Positions 21,854-33,303 of a stretch of 64,000 nt of DNA are shown here, in pieces. A model generated the notes under the pieces. That model did no database searches. It was not told the origin of the DNA and was given only the letters and a program-made list of their open reading frames with translations. Source of the stretch: Nymphaea colorata. Lineage: Eukaryota > Streptophyta > Magnoliopsida > Nymphaeales > Nymphaeaceae. The DNA lies in assembly GCF_008831285.2 (NCBI RefSeq), contig NC_045151.1:9054571-9118570 (forward strand). Reading direction: 5' to 3'. Numbering within the stretch: the first letter of the stretch is position 1; the number at the start of each line of letters is the position of its first letter. The position numbers and the translations under genes are program-made.

Positions 21854-23677
21854 TGAGCCTAGAAGAGTGTAGAAGACTTGGAGAATGAGAAATGATTATT
21901 TGTATCACAATTGGTTGTTATTTGTTACTTGATTCTTGATTCTTTTCTAAAGAATGTAAATTAGTTCCTATAATGATTGGCCCCATTTACAAGTGTTCCC
22001 TCCCATACTATAAACCTTACATAATGCACTCTCCCTAGATAAATGCAAATGTCTATGGTGTGCCCATGATCCGCTAAACTATGGGAGGTGAGGAAGATTG
22101 AGAGAGAAGTAAAGTAAGAGCCTTGGCCTAGGGCCAAGGGTTTCACAACCGAGCAAGCAATTCAAGGCATGACAGTGGCATGTTGGTGTAAGGGAAAATT
22201 CCTAGGGCAAACCTTGAACTGGGTCATAGTTCCCCTTACACCAGAGGCTAAGGGCGAAGATAGGGCCCAGCTTGGTGTGGTGGAGCTGTTTTGGCCAAGA
22301 TGGTCACAGTTAGAGGCTAGTATCGGCAAGCTGTCTGCACAGGTAGCCAGGGCAGTTTGGCTGACAAAAAAACTAAACAAAGGGTTTGTCATTGGCAGGT
22401 AGCAGCCTGGTCAAGGCCAAGGCATGGACAAGTAGACTAGTAGTGGTCGATAGTTTATGGAGCCGAGCAGGACAAAGGCAGCCTGTAACAAGAGAGATGG
22501 CCACGGAGGATGATGAAGGCAGGCCCGATGCTAGCCAGCAACATGATCACAGATGACCAAGCCACTAGCTGGAAGTAGTCTGAGAGTCAACGATTGAGCT
22601 GCTATTGCAGCTATATGTGAGTAGAGGCAGCTAAGAGATTGTTGGCCTAGGTCGAAGGCTGGCTGGTAGTCTATTGCCCCACAGCCACAACTAGTTCACA
22701 CCCTAAACAATTAGAGGTGGTTGTGCAGATGCCACCCGTGGATGATGGTTGTCTGGTAGCCTACATCTACTTATCTTTGGGCACCACTAAGACCCACATG
22801 CCAGCAGGATCTTGGTGGGGCTTAGAAGCTAGAAATAAGGTTTCATAGGGTTGGTTGGAGTAGTGGCCGTGCAGAAATCTACAGTCGATGATGGTTGCCT
22901 GGTAGCCTATGGCTAGGTAGCTATGGGCACCATAGAGTCAGACATGGCAGGAAGGTCTTAGTGGGCCTTTCCAGCTATGGATTAGGTTGCCTAGGCTTGG
23001 TCGGAGTAGGACTAAGTTGAGGCTTTGCTTGAACTAGGCAGAACTAGGTCATGGTCATTGGTTGACTGTTGTCCCAATAGTCGGGCACAATACAAAGCAA
23101 CGCGCCTTCACGCGAGGCCTAAATGTCAGGGCTGTTGGTAGGGTTTGGCTATTTCATGAGATGGTAGCTTAGGCCACTTTGGGCCGGATGGTAGAGCGTA
23201 ACCTAGGCAATTGCATCCATCACGGCCAAGCTCAGCCATGGCCGGACCCTGCCAAGCCTAGTCTGATTGGTGCAAAGGGGCCCCCAAAAAGATTGTTGTA
23301 TAGTGTGAGACAAAGAAGGAGCTGTGGCAAGTGGACCATCTGCAAAAGTCTATTAGTGACAAGTTAGTGGTCAACGACCAATTTTAGGTGTGTGCACTGG
23401 TGCTGTAATGATGCACAAAAAAAAACTCACCAAGATAGGTCAAAAGCATCACTGGTCACCAACAAAGCAGTTGGTCTCCAAGGTTTCTCTCGTGGCTGGG
23501 GTGTCTCATAGCTAGGGTCCAGCCACATATTGTAGACAACTAAAGGGAATCAGCCCTTGGGTGATGGTAGAGGCCAGTATGGTAATGAGTACTATCATCA
23601 ATCCTTGTGTTTTTTCATAAGGACTGGCTGATTCCTAACCTTCAGAAGTGTGAGTTTCCCCTTTAAAATCAAATGAT
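21854..23677. other. Non-coding, repeat-like region upstream of the Tat gag remnant
   Basis: No coding sequence recognised. A degenerate direct repeat is visible: about 22735-22815 (GATGATGGTTGTCTGGTAGC) recurs at 22889-22965 as GATGATGGTTGCCTGGTAGC with the same following blocks. This could be 5' leader or LTR of the minus-strand Tat element, but I find no primer site or LTR pair. Confidence 0.35.
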
Positions 23678-24203
23678 TTAATGTCTCCAATATTGGTCAA
23701 TCAAATGGAATGAAGTGTTTGTCATAGCTCCATTCTTCAGCTTGTTTTGTCCCTAAGTGAATTGACCTTTTCTCTTGTCATTTGATTGCTTTCTGGCCTT
23801 CCATGTGTTGTTGTTACCATGATTGCCCTTGCTTGGACCTATCTCACCCTTGAGCAACTTCCCAAGTGTTTTGTCCTTCTACCTATTTTTTACTGGGATG
23901 GATCTATCACATGCATCCCCATTCACATCAAGATCAATCTTGATCTTTTCTAGTATCTTAGATAATGGCATGATAGAGTTGAAGGAGATAAAATCCTAGG
24001 TCGACCAGTGAAATTGGTTGAGCATCTCAAAATGGTCTAGATCGTAGGCAATGGTGAAACTCACTTCTGCTTAACCTGCTCCTTAACTAGTATGTTGTTA
24101 TCCTTCTTGGAGTGAGCCGCTACTAAGGTGCCATGTTCAGCCATGAACTTGAGCATCATCTTCTCAAACACAGTGTAAAGTACTGGATCTATGTTGTCCA
24201 GAT
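23678..24203 (-). pseudogene. Degraded coding remnant of unknown family, possibly retroelement Gag
   Basis: The minus strand reads nearly open for about 170 codons in two frames: LDNIDPVLYTVFEKMMLKFM, then AHSKKDNNILVKEQVK (about 24060-24203), then after a frameshift FTIAYDLDHFEMLNQFHW, MPLSKILEKIKIDLDVN and NGDACDRSIPVKN, with three internal stops, ending at a TAA at 23678-23680. The amino acid composition (charged helical start, basic and Asn-rich tail) resembles Gag proteins. I do not recognise the family. It could also be an old host gene copy. Confidence 0.35.
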
Positions 24204-25167
24204 GCAAATTTCTCGGTGACCTTGGAGAAGCTTTGCAGCGCTATGGTTTCATTCCCTCTTCAGGTTTGGTTGGGCTGCATCCAGCCTTTACTGTAGCAAT
24301 CCTTTGGCAATATCAAATGTTTCCTAAAGTAAATAGGAAAGAAGAGTTCAAACTAGATCTAGACAAACTGACATGAAGTAAGTTTACAAAACTGGATAGA
24401 AGGATTGAATAAAAGGAGTTGACAATTGTAGAAATCTCTTTACTAATGACAAGGCCAACACGACAATGGAAATTTGGTTCTCACTTCTCCCTAAGGATTA
24501 GACAATGACAGACACCTTCTTACCTAGGCGACATTCTAGACCAGGATAACACTTTTTGGGAATCAATGGTTTATTTTCAATACAAGCTAAAGGAAGATAT
24601 TGACATTGATCACTAGAGGGACACAAAGTGGGTGAACAGACTTGTCACTATTCAGACAAACAAACAAATTAGGGAGACATAACTAAGATGACCTAGGATT
24701 ACAATGAATAGACAAATGGACTACGATTATACGATGCTATAAAATCAGATAGTTGGCAGATCGAAAAGGAAGGATGAAGTCTATACTATCAGTCGGATTA
24801 TCCACGTTAGGGTTAGATGCAATTTACAAAGTTGACACTGAATGGAATGTGAAAGAATAAATCAAATAATAGAAACTGGTGACCAGACCCTAAAAAAACC
24901 AGATCGGTTGAAATGAATGGACATCTAGGGTCGTCCCCAATAGATATACATGACATAGATTGAATGGAAAGTTGACCTTGACATATATGAAGAAACTTGG
25001 GGGAATGACTATTAAAAAGACCTATATGATCTTTGGACTAAAAACAAAAGACCCTTTTTAAAAAAAAAATCATCTAGGTTTTCAAAAACATTTTCAGAAG
25101 TGTGAACAGGCAACATATACAAAATGCTTACAAACATGGTTAACATACAATTAACATGAGCATGCAG

Positions 25168-25261
25168 ACTGCTAAAAGGCCAACTTTAACGTACATAGTT
25201 TTTTTGATGAATAATAAATCACATAATTTAAACTGCTAAAAGGCCAACTTTAACGTACATA
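25168..25261. repeat. 30-bp exact direct repeat, 64 bp apart
   Basis: 25168-25197 and 25232-25261 share ACTGCTAAAAGGCCAACTTT followed by AACGTACATA. The spacer holds a T run. Looks like a local tandem duplication with later spacer drift. Confidence 0.85.
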
Positions 25262-27959
25262 ATTTAAAAGCAATATTAGGATATTTTAAACGACTCAAGT
25301 TTCATATGTCCTATTTCACCAAGCCAAGTTGAGACTGGTTTAAAGGAATTGAATTCAATTGACCGATAACTGAGCTAGAAGATTAGCTAAGTTTGACCTA
25401 GGGTGAGACTCGGGTTGTACATGCTTTTGGCCAGGGTTCAGTCATTTTAATGAGGTCTAGATGACCTGATTTGAATTGGGTGAATCTAGGCTAGAAACTA
25501 AATTCAGTTGGTTAAGCCAGGTTCAATTTTTGGTGAGGTGGATGAGCCCAATCAAGATACTCTAAACCAACTAGGCTTTGGAGGACTAGGTCTGGTGGAT
25601 CCTACCATATGTAAATCAGGTATTGGATTATGTGGGATCCATTAAGCTAAATTTTGATAGGTTGGGTTGAACTAGGTTCTGTGGGTCATGCTAGCACTAT
25701 GTCTAGTAGGTATGGTTGCACTAAGATTTGTGGGTGCTGCTGAGGTTATTTCAAGCAAGTTTGAGTAACTTAAACCACTGGATATGAAAAATCTTTTTTT
25801 TTTAAGTTTTGAGAAGTCTAGGGTATGTGCACTCTACTAAGACTATTTTCCATAAACTATGATTTGTTGCTCCTATTCAAATTATTTACAACAATTTCAA
25901 GGAAACTATAATTTATGGGCCTTATTGATGCTATTTATGGGAGGTTTAGTTAGGTGAAACATATTAGGCATATTAGGCCTGACCAATCTAAAATAATGAC
26001 AACTGGAATTTAGTTCCCAAATTTAGTAGGGTCATGGACGCGATATCCTAGATCCTAGTCTAGTTCAAACAAAATTCAAAAAATCTATCCAGTGTGCTCA
26101 AAAAGTTAGTCTTTCTAAAATCACAAATGTAGACAAAAAAAAGTGAAAAACTAAGGCTAAAATAGAGATGGCAAGTTATATGGGCTTAGAGTGGAGTTTT
26201 CAAAAGGGTAAGCCGAGGAAACCTAGATTAGTGACTCACATACTATAATCAATCAAGAAGTTATAAAGTTCTGATGAAAATCACAGTTGAAATGAGCTCC
26301 AGATATAAATAGGAGTGAAGTGAATGAATGGACGAAATATATTAGCATAGTGAATTTGTAAAATTGAAATTATGCTTCACCATGAATGATGTAATTGGAA
26401 TCGAGCTGGCAGAAGCTGGATATGCTCAGGAAAAAAGACATTCCCAACCTGGCGGGAATTATCATGATGGAATTGGGATGAATTTAAGCTCCAACATTAG
26501 AAATGGAGTGACACTTTGTGAAGTAGTTGTTTGGAAACTAAATTGAACAAAATATGTGATGGCTTAACTGGCGCTGAGCTAGCGTTTTGCTATTCTCAAC
26601 ATGTTTAACATACCCTAAGCTCAATCTAGGTTAATTTGACTTAGTTGGGATGACATTGGATTAGAACTGTTAAAATGGGTAGTTGGTTGACTTGTCTTAT
26701 AGGTTCTAAACTCAGTAAAACTAAAATTTGGTAGTACTTCCTAAGCCACAAAGTTAAGGTAGATGAAATATGAAGAACTAGTTTGGGTTTGGTTCAAGTT
26801 GAGAGTAGGAAGAAAAGCTGAAAACTTGCAATTTCTGATGAAGTCGGGCCCATCAAGCTCAATTGAGCTGCTTTAAGCCAAAATGAACAACGTGAAGTGC
26901 TACCAAGATCACTGTGACATTGTGTGCCTATGATGGACAAGTTTTGAAAGTGGGATTTTCCTTAGGGTGAGCATATGCAAATCCAACATTTTGAGTAAGT
27001 CATGTTTATTGCTAGATTGATATCCTTTTGAGGACCTGCTTTAATCTTTTCACAGTTCGAAAGGACGAAAAGACCCACTCTAATTAAAGCTTTTTGAGGT
27101 TCTTGGAACAAAGTTCCCTTGATTATCTTGTTATAAAGTTTTGGAAGGTAGACTCTCATTTCATAAAGAATCTCGTAAAAGATTAATTGTTGATTTAATG
27201 AGTTTCACATGACAAGGAATTTATTGTTATTGACAATAGAATTTCATATTGCAAACAGTTGTGATCTTTCAAGCAAGCACTCATTTTCTTTTTCTTTCAA
27301 TTTTGCTTTTGCATTCTTTCCTCTGAATTTGTGGCCATTTAGTTCTTGAACTCTTTGCTTGCTTTCGCTTTGACCATCCTTTGTTGTTTGGGAGAAATAC
27401 CTCACCACCCCACAGGTAACTATGGAGCCTCACTGCTTTGGTAATATTGTATAGTTCTGTCATGTATAATGTTATGTCTATTGGGCTTTCTATTGAACCC
27501 TTGTAACGGGCTTTTAGGTCTGTAGCTTCTAAGCCAATCGGCTCTTGGGTACTAGATGTGGAACACCTTTTAGACTTACTTTCTCGAGTTCAAATTGCTT
27601 TAGAAGACATAACTAAACAAACATGGACCGCATAACTTTGCAGAACAAATGCAAGTCAAGTTTTATGCCTACCCAATACTCTCCAGTATTGATTCAGAGG
27701 AATGACTATACTTGCCTCAAACTCATCTCTTAACACTCATTTGTAGTGTTGTGTTTGATCAACCCGAACCAATTCAAATTCTTTTTTTCTCATGAATTTC
27801 ACCAGGTTCTCCTTAAGCAATGATTAGTTATTGTTTCTCTTATTCGTGTAATATTAAAATCCAATAAACAAGTCCCATTGGGATATTCCGTTTTGAAATT
27901 CACACCTCTTACTTTTGAATGCTGGTGCATGCTTTAAGCACGAGAAAAGAGCATATCTA

Positions 27960-28092
27960 GGCACGAGACGAGACTCTGGTGCACCTAGACACTAGAAAAT
28001 GAGTGCATCTAGGCATGAGATGAAGCTCTCATATGCCTAGGCACTAGAAAATGAGTGCATCTCTAGTGCACATAGACACTAGAAAATGGTGT
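27960..28092. repeat. Short tandem array (about 52-bp and 35-bp units)
   Basis: The phrase ACTAGAAAAT recurs at 27991, 28043 and 28078, each within a longer repeat containing GAGTGCATCT, AGGCA and CTAGGCAC. Third unit truncated. Confidence 0.75.
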
Positions 28093-28609
28093 AGTTATGT
28101 GAAATTTTCATCAGTCTGATGGTCTTATGAGCTGTGCTATTCGAAAATTTTGCAGAAAAGGCACCAAGACTAGAAGGCTTCTATGTAATATGCGTATGTT
28201 TTTAAGATTTTATACTTGTGGGCATTCAACATTTACATGTGAGGCTCCATGGTTTTTATGAAAAAGAACCTTGAAAACATTTGATCATGAGTTACTGAGA
28301 TCATGATTGTAAATTTGAAGTTATATGTTCATTCAAAGACCTTTTGAAAACCTGCAAAGTTTTTCCCGTTCCTGGGGGCAAAAGTTTGGAAATTGTGACA
28401 CTTAAGAGGTTCTTTTATTTTGAAACAAATGATTTTGATTTTTTTCCTTTGAAATTTTTTTGCCATTGGATAATGTGATCGGGCGTATTGAAATAAATGA
28501 TACTCCTAATTCTAGGGTTGAAGGAAAGATGAATCACTAATCATATGAGACAAGATAAGTCTAGCTATTAGGAAATACAATCTTTATTGATGAAAGGAAA
28601 ATGAGTACA

Positions 28610-28733
28610 TCAAGCATAGAAATTTTTGAGATGAAGTGCTTTGACAGGATCAAGTAATTCTACCCTGTCCACATCGATTAGGAGGTAAGAATTCCCAAGA
28701 AAAATTTCTCTGATCACATATGGCCCCATCCTA
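28610..28733 (-). pseudogene. C-terminal end of a Tat-type integrase
   Basis: On the minus strand one frame reads MGPYVIREIFLGNSYLLID, then VDRVELLDPV and HLKNFYA before a TGA at 28610-28612. This is the characteristic end of Tat-group gypsy integrases (GP-[FY]-x-V-x-E and a terminal K-x-[FY]-YA). The fragment is open over its 41 codons but is cut off at 28733, where plus-strand RT sequence starts within a few bases. Confidence 0.7.
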
Positions 28734-28739
28734 TATGAT

Positions 28740-30125
28740 ATAACCAGATCAAGTTGACAGTCAAAGATAAAAAAAAAACTTCATTCACAACCCCCTGGGA
28801 AACCTTCTGCTATACAGCAATACCCTTTGAACTAAAAAATGTCGGGGCTACATATCAACGAGCAATATCAACAATCTTTCATGAAAAAATGTATAAATTC
28901 ATGGATGCATACGTTGATGTCATCCTAGTTAAGACCTACACTCGAACAGACCATCTTACTGTCCTCAAGCAAATATTTAACAGAGTAATTTAATGCCAAT
29001 TGAAATTGAACCTGCAGAAATGTGTATTCGGTGTTGAATTAGAAAAGCTTCTTGAATATTTAGTTAGCAAAAAGGAAATTGGAATAGATATGACAAAAAC
29101 TAAAGCAATAATCGACATGCCTGCCCAAATGACTCTCAAAGAATTGAAAAGTTTACATGGCAGAATTCAAGCAATTAGAAGATTCATTTCAAACTTGGCT
29201 CTCAGATGCAAGTCATTCAACCCTCTTCTTAGAAAAGGGGGTCAAATTTGAGTGGAGCCCACAATGTCAACAATCTTTGGAGGACATAAAATAGTACATG
29301 TTGGATCCGCTCGTCCTTCAACTACTAATATTAAGAAAACCACTTCTATTATATGTCGTTGTGAATGGCTCAGCTTGTGGTGGATTTTTAGCCTAGTATG
29401 AAGAAGGGTGTAAAATTGAACATACAATATATTATATGAGCAAGACCTTCATGCAATATGAAAAAAGATATTTATTGATAGAGAAAACTTGTCTAGCATT
29501 GGTTTGGATGTGTCAGAAACTCAGGCATTACCTTATTTCATGCGAAGTCAAAGTAATCTTTCGATTAAATCCACTCAAATATATTCTAGAAAAGTTGTTT
29601 CTCAGTCACTAAATGGCAATTACTCCTCATGCAGTATGATCTAGAATACATTCCTCAAAAAATTGTAAAAGGACATGCAATAGCCAATCATTGGTTGATT
29701 TACTCATGACAGAAGAACTCAAGGCAGAGGATAGTTTCCCTGGTGAAATTATCTTGCATGTAGAATCCATACCAACATGGACCTTGTATTTTGATGGATC
29801 CAAGAACATGGTGAGAATAGGAATAGTAATTCTCTTACTCTCATGCGAAAAGGAAATGATAACACATTCACTCATGTTGGATTTAGTCTACACACACAAC
29901 ATGGCAAAATTTAATGTCAAAAGAGTTCATGCTTACAAAACTCCTTCTTTATTGTAAATTAAGTCAATGATGAATAGAAAGTGAAAGATTCCAAACTCAT
30001 GCCATATCAAGAGATGACAAAAGCACTAGACGAACAGTTTAACAAATTTCAGTTTCTCCATGTCAAAAGGGAGTTCAATCAGTTTGCAGACGGTTTAGCA
30101 AGCTTAATATTTACATAGACAATAC
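28740..30125 (+). pseudogene. Tat-type pol remnant: RT, RNase H and second (archaeal-like) RNase H
   Basis: Starts inside RT at YNQIKL. RT palm: TSFTTPWETFCYTAIPFELK, then NVGATYQRA; the catalytic box reads YVDV instead of YVDD. RT thumb and connection follow to 29251 (LNLQKCVFGV, LKELKSLHGRIQAIRRFIS). The first RNase H (about 29290-29610) is frame-shifted but shows EKRYLLIEKTCLALVW. A second RNase H (29691-29957) has WTLYFDGSKN and the tail FADGLASL near 30090. Dual RNase H is the hallmark of the Tat lineage. At least three frame breaks. No integrase follows; tandem repeats begin instead. Confidence 0.85.
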
Positions 30126-30380
30126 CAAGTTATATGTTCATAATCAAATCAATAAAACGATCATTATTAACTAATGTCTTTAAGACAAACTATGACAAAT
30201 AACATCAACATAACATTTACGTAGACAATACCAAGTTATATGTTCCTAATCAAGTCAATCGACAAAATCTTTATTAATAAATGTGCTTAAAATGATCGAT
30301 GATAAAATAACATTAAAATAGCATTTACATAGACAATGCCAAGTTATATATTCCTAATCAAGATGAAAATGCTAGTTCCA
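30108..30380. repeat. Three tandem units of about 107 bp at the end of the Tat RNase H remnant
   Basis: The phrase ATTTACATAGACAATRCCAA recurs from 30108, 30214 and 30322 (R marks A or G; unit 2 has a G at the first variable site). Units share TATATGTTCCTAATCAAG and an AATAACAT block. The first unit overlaps the pol reading frame (LASLIFT), so the duplication arose within coding sequence. Confidence 0.85.
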
Positions 30381-30429
30381 AGACTTAGTTTAAATGGAAG
30401 GCCATGCAACTACAATTCTTTTTCTTTTT

Positions 30430-31075
30430 CTTTTTTGTAGATTGAAGCAAGGTGTTTCCATTCCTTTTGCTTCAAGATTGGTTGAATTTGACTGGACTGA
30501 TGCAAAGCGTTTCCTTCTCTTTCACCTTGGAAAAATGATGACCGTCTTTGAATAAAATTGGTGGTTGAATATTGGCTTGGTCGAGGCAAACTTTTCCTTC
30601 CCTTTTCCTTGGGTTGTAAATTGCTGTTTTTTTGGATAAAATTTCGGTTCAACTGAGGCATGACATTTCTTTCCATGTAGTCTTGGGGAAAATGATTGTT
30701 TTGCATGAAAATTTTGGCTGTTATGAGACAAGATATTTCCTTTCCTTTTGCTTTGATGAAAATTTTGGCTGTTATGAGACAAGATATTTCCTTTCCTTTT
30801 GCTTTGATGAAAATTTTGGTTGGATAGAAGCATGGCATTTCCTTCCTTTTTGCTTCAAGCAATAATTTTGGTTGTGTTGAAATAAGGCATTTCCTTCCCT
30901 TTCACCTCAAAACAAAATTGGCTGGATTAAAGCGGGAATTTCCTTTCCTTTCACCTCGGATAATGATTTTGGTTGAACTGAGGCAGGGCAGGGCATTTCT
31001 TTCTCTTTCAGCTCTGAAAAATTTTGGTTGGACCGAGGCAGCACATTTCCTTCTGTTTCATCTTAAGTAATGTAA
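30430..31075. repeat. Minisatellite with about 51-bp units
   Basis: About twelve degenerate units carrying ATTTTGGYTG, GAGRCA, and TTTCCTTYCYTTT-like motifs. The best pair is exact: period 51 bp at 30706 and 30757, continuing at 30808. Because 51 is a multiple of three, the minus strand stays open (30410-30862) and encodes a 17-residue repeat (KGKEISCLITAKIF). I regard that frame as a by-product. Such arrays commonly sit between pol and the 3' LTR in Tat elements. Confidence 0.85.
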
Positions 31076-31079
31076 AAAT

Positions 31080-32328
31080 ACTGAAATTTGCAAAATACTT
31101 GTTCAAAAAAAGGCCTAGATAGAAATTGGGTAAAGCCATGGATGAACAAACCATGCAAGTTTGGTTGATAAAACTTTTAAAAAATGCCCTAGGTACAAAT
31201 CAATTACTGTTTTTGAAAAGCAAGTTATAGGACTCTGATGATCAATCATAAATCTAATACAAAAGAATAGGTTGGAAATAATCAGTGGATGATGAAATGG
31301 GTTCGGGTTTAATCTCCTATCTTGAATGTCCATCTCCCCTGAGACAAAGGGAAAGGCTTCGGAAATTCATTACACCCATAATGGGGAATACTATGTTTAA
31401 GGGGTTCCATCCAATACCGAAGTAGACTAGGGTTTGGAAATGAAAGGGGAGCCATCTTTCAAAACCAATGGGGAAGGGAAAGCTACAGGCTTCTTCAACT
31501 AAACAAAAAATAGAAGGAACTTTGAATGACGTGGACTGACTGTGTGTCAGTAAAGGCTGCCTGCCTTTGTGAACTAAATGTCAGTAGTGATTCTACCTTT
31601 ACTGGCACATTCCAGACTAAGTCAATAAATATAAAAATTTGCTGATGTGGTCCTTTCCATGCATAAGTAAATAACCATTTTTGGTAGTGTGGTTCTATGT
31701 TTTCTTTTTTTCTTTGAGCTAGACTTAAAAAATCAGGCATATATATTTATATTGGTAAAAAAAAAAAAAACTCATCGGTTTGCAGGTTTGGATGTATTCC
31801 AAAAATTGGAATATTCATATTTTGCTTTTATGTAAAAGAAACATACAAAGTTATTAGTGCTGCTAGGAATGCCGCTAAATAGTTGTAATCTTTAGTTATG
31901 CTACATAGCATGTCACTATTGGCCAACACCATTGGTGAGCCAATAAAAGTTATTCAGTGTTGCTGCAAAATGCACTTGAAGTTTTTATCATTTTCTAACA
32001 TTGCAATCATGTTATTATTGTTAAACTCCTGAGTGGCATGATTAAGATGTCACTTAAAATTGATCTTCACTGGCACAAGCTTTGCTCCAGCAAAGTCGAT
32101 GTTCACTAATGTTGTTTGTTTGGCTATTAATGCTTTCAACGACATGATCACTTTTAGCACTGGCGATATGGTAGTGCCACAATCCATGTCAGTAAAACTT
32201 TCACTGATGTTTTTTAAAGTTCATAGTGATTGTTCATTTTTTTAAATATTTTTAAGATGATTTTAAGTTTCCTTTTTTTATGTTTTACATTTATTTTTCA
32301 ATGAATATGACAAAAAGTTTTTTGGGAT
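31080..32328. other. AT-rich region without recognised genes
   Basis: No conserved protein. It may be the 3' untranslated region or LTR of the plus-strand Tat remnant; no LTR boundaries identified. A poly-A run is at 31760-31770. Confidence 0.35.
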
Positions 32329-32949
32329 CACTACAAAAAAAGAAGTATTTACTAACACAACAAGTGTGTTAGCAAAGTATATACTAACCCAGCTAGGAGG
32401 GTTAGGGAACGTGCAACGAGCGAGTGGAGCTGAAGTTCAGCTTGAGCTCGGCTCGAGCTCACTTAATCGAGTTCAAGCTCAAGCTCCACTCATTTAAGCT
32501 CATGTTCCTTTAATATATATTTTTAGCTTAAAATTTTCATGTTTTTACTTAAGCCATTTTAAGTTTGAAATTACAAAAATAAGTATTAGTTAAAGAAGCT
32601 TAATCGAGTCAAGTTCATCCAACTCAAACTCAACTTATTTACAAACTCAAGGGATCAATTAAGCTCAAACTCAACTCGTTTAACTTACGAGCTGAGCTCA
32701 AGTCAGCTTAACTGAGTGTGTCCGAGTTGAGCTCGAGTTGACTCGGAACGTTCCTAAACACAGGCCTTGCGTTAGAAAATGTGTTACTAAAGGCCTCGTT
32801 ATAAAAGCCTTTACCTACAATGTCATGAGTTAGTAAGATTTATTAATAACAAAATTTTCTGGTCAATTCTAACAAAAAAGATGGGTTAGTGAACTATTAC
32901 CAATGCACTCTGTGCGTTACTAATTATTTGAGGTTCTTTTTTACTGCAG
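32329..32949. mobile_element. CACTA-like non-autonomous (MITE-like) DNA transposon remnant with nested foldback
   Basis: Begins CACTACAAAAAAAGAA, the typical terminus of En/Spm CACTA elements. The right end (TTCTTTTTTACTGCAG, to 32949) resembles the reverse complement of that terminus but is degraded. Sub-terminal GTTAGTAA/GTTAGCAA-type motifs recur on both strands (32355, 32370, 32383, 32774, 32784, 32829, 32885, 32918), as expected for transposase-binding sub-terminal repeats. No transposase. The middle is interrupted by a different GAGCTC-rich insertion. Confidence 0.55.
32403..32757. mobile_element. Foldback/MITE-like insertion rich in GAGCTC and CTCAAG motifs
   Basis: Ends are inverted: AGGGAACGT at the left and ACGTTCCT at the right. 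Internally it is full of GAGCTCGAGCTC, AAGCTCAAGC and CAACTCG words with partial two-fold symmetry. It sits inside the CACTA-like element, whose motif pattern resumes on both sides. Family not identified. Confidence 0.5.
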
Positions 32950-33303
32950 CATCCCAAACGGGTGCCCTGTTTTTTAATACAACATGCTGTAATTAATGAG
33001 AACAATGTCTTCTTATCCAATCTAGTTCGACTATGAACAATAAAATTTAGACAAACTAGCTTTTAATTACAAAAATAGTACGAATTAACAAGCATAAAGG
33101 GACTGAAAATGTTTACAAGGATTTATTCCGACCTAAGGCCAGGTGCGTTGACTAGCTTGTTATTGTTCCTGCTCCAAGATGCTACGGTAACTGTGAAGTG
33201 GCAGCTAAGCCATCTGATAAGGAAAAGGCATCACCCAATGATGAGAGGAAAAACTCGTGGTTTGTCATCAAGCAACTGCCATGTTGCTGCAGCGGCTGAA
33301 AAG
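32950..33303. other. Short intergenic stretch
   Basis: Nothing recognised. The plus-strand frame at 33109-33351 overlaps the AP2-family remnant on the other strand and is taken as its shadow. Confidence 0.4.

Larger units (their letters stand above)
24204..28609. other. AT-rich region without recognisable genes
   Basis: No conserved protein found in any frame. It contains a 30-bp exact direct repeat (ACTGCTAAAAGGCCAACTTT core) at 25168-25197 and 25232-25261, and a short tandem array at 27960-28092. The GGTT/GACC-rich wording of 25370-25780 recalls retrotransposon LTR sequence, but no boundary is visible. The right part (28300-28609) is probably the 3' untranslated part of the minus-strand Tat fragment that ends at 28610. 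Confidence 0.4.
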
